From NCBI GenBank assembly GCA_038049695.1, contig CP142456.1, forward strand, positions 75,787,422 to 75,851,421: a DNA stretch of 64,000 nucleotides. Direction: 5' to 3'. The notes under the pieces were generated by a model, which saw only the letters and a list, made by a program, of their open reading frames with translations, did not search any database and was not told where the DNA came from. This DNA comes from Cinnamomum chago. Taxonomy: Eukaryota; Streptophyta; Magnoliopsida; Laurales; Lauraceae. The position numbers and the translations under genes are program-made. Positions 58,028 to 64,000 of the stretch are shown here, piece after piece. Numbering within the stretch: position 1 is the stretch's first letter; the number at the start of each line of letters is the position of its first letter.

Positions 58028-60135
58028 CTAGATCACTGATTCTTCTCCTGCTTCTGCGTAACCAAATTGTTTCAACATAAAAATTACAAGGCTAAGAAGA
58101 GATATGGAGAAACAAACGATTTATTCACATCTCTCAACAAAAAGATATCGGGAGATACCTTTCCCTGGGACAATTATAACAGGAGCAGATTTGCAATTGT
58201 GAAAGCAGTGTTCGCTTACACTTCCCTGCAAGACACTGTATCCCAAATTATATTTATTAGTATTCCTATGCAGGTTAAAAGGATGAAGTTAATTGGCAGC
58301 CGCAATGATATTCATTGGGGGAGTTCCAGCCGTTCAAATATCTCTCCCTCTCCCCTTCCCTTCCCTTCCCTCCCTCCATGTTTTTCAAGGGCCACAAAAT
58401 TGTACAGATTTTAACCATGAAGATGAAGGCCAGTTTATGTCATATTTGCATGGTCAATCCAAGGGCTCGGAGAGTTTGGATGTATGTCAAATTGACGAGT
58501 GCTAAATCATTTGGAGCCTGGAGGGAGTTTAAGTGAGTGTAAAGGGATAAGACTGACCAAAGGGAGGGTAGGCAGTTCCCAAAAGACTGACTTTTATGCT
58601 AGTTACGTGGTTTTTGCATGATCGATCCAATGGCCAGTACAGTTTGGATGACAGTCAAATTGGTGAGTGGCAATTCATTTGGAGTAAAGGACTCAGATTG
58701 ATCTAGGGGGCCTAGGAAGTTCTCACAAGCCTGGCAGTTATGCTAGTTAGGTTGGACAAGCATATGCATGTCCCAGGTATGTACTAAAAACGGGGACCAT
58801 ATGAGCCATAGGATAAGGCTATGATGATGATGAAGATGATCATTCTAACCATTGGTCCAAGGGTCACAAAATTGTACAAATTTTAAACTAAAAGTTCTGA
58901 AAAGGCCAAACAAGGAAAGGCAGATGTACCTCTTGATTAAGCTTCTTCCTCTGGTTCCCATGATCACAGCAACAGGCTTCAACTTTTCAGCTTCCTTGCA
59001 TATTGCCTTGCCTGCATCTCCTTCCACAATCCGAGCAACTGTCTTCACCTGCATCCCCACCATTACCAACCCTTAATAAAATAACCCATCAAAAACAAAA
59101 CAGAGCAAGATAGGAATAGCAGTGACAATGGTTTCCATTACAGACCATGGCAACCTGGAAAGCCTCCACAGCGAGCTTCTCCATCAAGACCCGGCTCGTG
59201 TCATAAACAATCTGATTTTGAACACCTTAAGAGGAGAGAATCAAGTAAAACAAATAAGCTTTTGTAGGATAATAATATCTATTTTGTATCTCATGGGAAT
59301 GGACATCGAACAAGAGCAGGAGACCCAATTCAATTCACCACTGGGTTTCAACAATTAACCGGTTCTGGAAAGTTACAAACAAAACTGAAACCGTTACGCA
59401 ACTGTTGATTTAACGTAACGTTCCAGACCATGGTATCTCTCCATTTTAGTCTGTTACACCGACATAAAAACAAAAGGGACTCTTTTATTGAAAATCACCA
59501 TATCTAAGGATTTTTGGGGTATATACTATTACTATGTAGTTTGGATTTTGTAAGCTATTTTGTGTCTCCTGTGAATGGAAAACGAAATAGAACAAAAGAC
59601 CCAATTCAATTCACCACTAGATCTCAACAAATCAATCGGTTCCAGAAAGTTACAGGCAATACCGAAACCGTTACGTAACGGCTTATTTACCGTTGTTCCA
59701 AAACATGGCAAACTCCGTTAACAAAAAGGACCCCTTTTTTTTTCCATGGGAGAGAAAAGTGTAGAAAATCAAGATTTACAAAGGACCCCTTTTCTCTCTC
59801 TCTCTCTCCCTCTCCATGACGAAACCGTTACGTACCGGCCTTGTTTTTCGGAAAGACAAGAAGAAAAGAAAAGAAAAAAAAAAGAGGTGATGGAAATGCT
59901 TACTGGAGACGGCATGGACGAGGTGGATGGTATCGGCGAGCCTGCAGAAGTGAAGGATGGCCCAGTCGAAGGCGTGCTTGCTGTTGGGGCCATGATCGAT
60001 GGCTATAAGAATGTCTCGGCCTCTCCTCCTCTCACCAGTCTCCCTCTCCAGCTCTGGCTCTGAAACCATTGGTATCAGAGATGGCAGCTTCACCTCTCTC
60101 CACTCGTACACCACTTCTTCCTCCAACGTCTCCAT
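58028..60135 (-). CDS. Universal stress protein (USP/UspA family)
   Basis: Five exons: 59904-60135, 59146-59225, 58930-59048, 58159-58235, 58028-58053; phases agree; 177 residues from ATG 60135. A 38-residue hydrophilic N-terminus (METLEEEVVYEWREVKLPS) leads into the UspA fold: GRDILIAIDHGPNSKHAFDW, IHLVHAVSSVQNQIVYDTSR, KTVARIVEGDAGKAICKEA, PVAVIMGTRGRSLIK. The nucleotide-binding motif GX2GX9GS is complete: Gly135, Gly138, Gly148, Ser149, the last two across exon 4 (VLQGSVSEHC). ATP-binding plant USPs are linked to drought, hypoxia and oxidative stress; the role of this one is not known. The exon 2 acceptor was chosen because it alone restores the frame after exon 1 (VSS|VQNQIV). Introns hold diverged duplications. 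Confidence 0.93.
58449..58760. repeat. Diverged tandem duplication, period about 168 bp
   Basis: gcatggtcaatccaaggg (58449) and gcatgatcgatccaatgg (58616) start two copies that share the order agtttggatg, gtcaaattg, catttggag, aagttc/cagttc and atgctagtta. In intron 3 of the USP gene. Confidence 0.7.
59290..59710. repeat. Diverged tandem duplication, period about 280 bp
   Basis: gaatggacatcgaacaagag (59295) and gaatggaaaacgaaatagaa (59574) begin copies that share gacccaattcaattcaccac, an accggttc/tcggttcc-type segment, gaaagttaca and gaaaccgttacg. In intron 1 of the USP gene. Confidence 0.72.
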
Positions 60136-63100
60136 CTCTTACTCTCTCTTTATCTCTCTCTTTGCCGAACAGGAAGATATTTGTGCAAGTCTAGAAGGGG
60201 AGAAGTATGACAGACATCTATCCTTTTGTCATGAACGTGGCAGGAAGAAGATGAAGGCGGCTGCCTGGTATACTTTTTGACCTTTTGTGTATGCAAGACA
60301 AGCGGTCTACTTTCAACATTGGGAAGACGTGTCGTGTCTTCTTTTTATATCTAATATATGTCTAGCAATGTTGTAATTAGTTTTTAAAAGACAAATGTAC
60401 ACATCACTTGGTCAGCTAACTTTGGATTAAAGCTTTTCTCAAGGACCACTCTATAGCTGCTCACTGGCCTTCTTATTTTGTCTTTCTTTTAGATTTTAGA
60501 ATCTTGACCTGAGTTTCGGCCATCATTTCGGTCGAACAAGATGAAATATTTCACTTCTCTGCATTCGGCAAAAAATTTCATAAACTTTTCGGATTAAAAT
60601 TTTTTAAAATTATATATATATAAAATTATACATGAATATTAAAAAGATTAATTAAAAATTTTAAAAATAGATCGGAATTGACAATCGAAATGGACTGAAA
60701 AGGACAGTCGAAATAGACTGTTATGACCAAAATGAATCAAAATTATCAGAATTCAAATAAAAAAATTTAAATACTCATTCCATTTTGATCAGAGGACCAA
60801 AACGAGCAATTTCGACCAACACAAAACAGAATTAACAACTATACCTGAACATCACATTTGCTCCCAAGATGATAGAAATTTATAGATTTTCTGGATAACT
60901 ATTTGTGCAATACAGATATATGATGTTGTGGATGTAAAATATCGCATTTATATTAAGATATACGTGTGATATGACATGATTCTAATGTATTACACAAATA
61001 TAATTGTTGGAATTCAAAAAACCTTTAATGATTGTCGGGTAAATATTAGTTATTTTTTTAATACTCACTTACCCATGGGAAAGAAGTGTAAGGAAGACGG
61101 TGGATTCAAGTTTTTTTATTTATATGATATGTAATGATCATCATCGTTCGTCAAATTTAAATAATAAACATGTGTAAACATTTATTTTTTTCCGGCTGAA
61201 CATGTGTATAAACATATTATCGGCTTTACATCCGGGTGCTCCTAACTTTTTTATTGAAAAATGGCTGAAGTGGGCTCCACTAGGTCGGGTTTCCACTTTC
61301 TTGTGCGTACGGCACCAGATATTTCTGAATCTTTAGGTTACTGTTTGAGGGGTTGAGTGGGGCTCACGAGTCATGATGACTTTCGTGAGTCACGTTTATA
61401 AAGATCACACTGAGCGGGGGTTGGTGTGCTCCACCTCCACGTAGTAGGGAAAACTGTAGCCTTTAGAAAAATTAGTGGACCATGGACCATATCAAATTAA
61501 ATTAGGCAAAATCAGCGTGGTCCAGGGACTAGGCAAAATTAGGACCAGACAAAAAATTAAATTAGGACAAGGAAATTTGCGTGGGGTCCATGGACCATAT
61601 CAAATTCTGGAGGGATTTAAGAGCAGATAAGCTTAAAAACCAGATTCATTAGATTTTCATGATATTTTCATAGTGGGAGTCTATTTTGTGTAGATGGTGA
61701 ACTACAAAACGAGTTGGGTACTTGCTACAACAGGGAATGCATTTTCCTTGTATGTGAAATGAATTTCATGAAGAGGCATTCTATGCGAAAAGGGGTAGCA
61801 GGCATTTACACGAAACACAAGTACCTACATTCAAAGCAGAAATATGAATGTAGAATGCGACTAAGGGCTTATTTGTTTGCATATAATTGAATATAGATAA
61901 ATTTAAGGTCAAATGGGCTCCAAGAAAGGATTATTAAAATGGCGAGGGTTAAGATATAAGATGACGATGTAGATGAGTTCTATGATCTTGACTTTCATAG
62001 GATTTAAATCACTAGGCTGATGGCTAGATATCATATCAATCTCCTCTTAATTCATTTTCCATTATACATACAACTATTTGATGGTTATTTTTAGATATTC
62101 ACTTTTGTTCCTTAAGTTTTAACCACCTTTAGAAATAATAGTGTTAGAGTTCCTAAGAATTCAATTACATGAACTCTATCGGGAAATGCTCCCGTGATAG
62201 TTAACTCTCACCGCTTTTTGTGAGAGAACCATGATGGCCCCACTTATCACGGGACTAAAGGGATGGAACCTAGCTATCAAGTTTGGATTCAATCTCATGC
62301 CTCTAACCCCTTGATCTGTAGCCCATAAGATACTTTGAGGTGGATAGTTGGGCATGTTGACAGAAGGGCTTGATTTATGTGGATAGTCATCTGCTACCAA
62401 ATCCATGTTATGCAGGAGTTAAATTTGTTTCTGAAAATCCACTAATTTAGTTATATACATCACAATCTAAGTTTTAAAAACACCTGGACCAGCCAGTTCG
62501 GTCTGGACAAACCAGAACAAAGCCCGCAGCGGTCTGGTCGAACCCATTGGTTTCAATGATGTGAACTCTACAGTTGGACAGGCAAACTGTTGAAATGACA
62601 AAACTTCACATTGGAGTGCTCAGCCAATTCATGCATGCTCCAAGCATTCACACATATGGAAGCAACTCCGAGCATTCTCCATTTTCTGTAGCACCAGGAT
62701 AAAGGCAAATGCTCATTTGTCCATCCAAGCCTTCTCAAATGCTAATTGGGACTTCGTTTAGTTTAGATCATCAATCTACTTGAAGGTATATTGAACTACT
62801 GTTGGTGGAAACATGATGTCTTGGAAGAGTTCGAAAAAATGAAAATGAAAAGTTGTTCAAGAAAGGTTGGCTGAATACTGTTATTGATGAGGAGAATATT
62901 GATGAAAATGAGGAAGATAGTGAAAGAAAGGATAGTGGGAATAGTCAGAGAACTGTGATCAAAATGAGAGAGAAGGAAATGAAAAAAGATGGAATGGGAG
63001 TTTTCTTTGATAAAAGAAAAGACGAAATGTGTGGCCTTTTTTTTTTTTTGGGTAGAAAGATTATATAACTAGCAAACCCTTGAAAGACTGAAATTCCTAC

Positions 63101-64000
63101 AGGTACCTCAAATTATTAAAAAAAAAAAAACAAAAAAAACAAAAGGCACACTTCCAAAAGGAAACTGAAGTCCAAAACTTCTAACACCACCAATATAACT
63201 GTCTAGATATCAAAAGCTGAGAACTCTTCTAGCTATACTTTGAGATGAATAGCTGATTGTCTGACCTATGGATGGTCATCTGCTACTAAATCCATGATAT
63301 GGAGGAAAAGATGATGCACAAAATATACTGCATCATTGATCAATGCTGCCCAGTGCATGATGTACCCGATTGCATGCCCACGGGTAGAAATTTGGTAAGG
63401 TGGATTTCTTAAACAAGAGTCGAGACGGGGAAAGTCTGAAGGGATTACCCAGGGAAAGGGAAGCATGAGTGGGCATGTCGAGAAACAGAGAGGAGCTTAA
63501 GTTGTCATTTAATGTAAGGTCTTGCTTTTTCAGGTGGGGTTGACCTAAGTTGTACGGTAAGGATTTAGGGTTGTAATTGGGTTGATCTTTGAAAATTTAG
63601 CTTTCTTAGTAAATAAATTAAAATAAATTAATGTCACCATCTTCTTTTTCAGATCAGTAATTAATGTTACCATCTCAGAAAGAAGACAAGAAAAAATTGT
63701 TGATCAGACTTGAAGTTGAAGAGTCATTTCTTATTGAGCTTTCCATCAAAATTGACACATGTGATTTTGTGAGATTCAAATTGCAAGACATATTGTAGCT
63801 TATCCAGTTTTCCTCTAACAGATGAAACATATTGCCAGTTGTCATTTCTGTGCAAGACAGTGGAATGCCTTCATTCTATGCACATGAAGCCACAACATCT
63901 TTAGTTGTAACACAGTATATTTAGTAGTCCTTAGAGCCACCATGACTGTAAATATCTCATGAGATGAGTATCTTAGAGATTCGCAAGTACAGCACACATA
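60136..64000. other. Intergenic, repeats and remnants only
   Basis: No gene recognised. A MITE of the gggcttatttgtttgcat type starts at 61865 after taa but lacks its far end; next to it (62170) a gggaaatgctcccgtgatag sequence resembles the MITE at 5130. Two related segments, around 62280-62420 and 63230-63310, share gtcatctgctacYaaatccatg and an actttgagRtg string, so they belong to one dispersed repeat. A frame at 62853-63068 is charged and repetitive and matches no family. Confidence 0.5.
60341..60349 (-). promoter_or_regulatory. Possible TATA box of the USP gene
   Basis: tataaaaag on the minus strand, 206 bp upstream of the start codon, a normal distance if the 5' untranslated region is about 170 bases. 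No other TATA-like string lies closer. Motif only. Confidence 0.4.

Noticed and set aside
1-64000. CRISPR arrays, bacterial operons, biosynthetic gene cluster
   Set aside because: No spaced direct-repeat arrays; all genes are intron-containing plant genes with unrelated functions.

Overview
This window is nuclear DNA of a flowering plant. Every gene is split by GT-AG introns, the families are plant ones (SKU5-similar multicopper oxidase-like, TPD1-like, truncated ATG1-type kinase), and the sequence between them is full of plant transposons: an Athila-type LTR retrotransposon, hAT, PIF/Harbinger and Mutator-like elements, an L1-type LINE and tRNA-derived SINEs. The species cannot be fixed from the sequence. 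Long introns loaded with repeats suggest a medium to large genome, and nothing points to a grass. I see no operon, CRISPR array, phage or bacterial sequence.

Layout. 1-5.1 kb: a small secreted TPD1-like gene (minus strand) in repeat-rich DNA. 5.1-8.4 kb: small DNA-transposon remnants (a short MITE, a hAT MITE with a perfect 8-bp target duplication, a long inverted-repeat element) around a GA-rich tract. 8.4-20.8 kb: a recent 12-kb Athila-type element with both LTRs, tRNA-Asp primer site, gag-protease and pol, inserted into an older TAA-flanked MITE. 21-23.4 kb: a Mutator-like element with about 195-bp inverted repeats, a SINE and a second hAT MITE. 24.3-32.9 kb: a nine-exon SKU5-similar gene (plus). 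35.0-41.4 kb: an eight-exon DHH/DHHA1-superfamily gene (minus), convergent with it. 43.3-45.8 kb: a three-exon DUF167/UPF0235 gene (minus). 46.2-47.0 kb: an 803-bp hAT element. 48.3-55.3 kb: an eight-exon ATG1t-like protein kinase gene (minus) whose third-exon-proximal intron holds a SINE nested in a LINE. 58.0-60.1 kb: a five-exon universal stress protein gene (minus). 60.1-64 kb: no gene seen.

The genes are independent single-copy-style loci rather than a working cluster: one cell-wall/apoplastic protein (SKS), one putative secreted ligand-type protein (TPD1-like), and four intracellular proteins. Exon borders were found by reading the translated frames across GT/AG sites; phases agree at every junction listed, which is the main support for the models. 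No previously undescribed system was found. The most informative observations are the nested insertions with intact target duplications, the lesions in the Athila polyprotein, and a DHH-family protein whose metal-binding motifs look lost.
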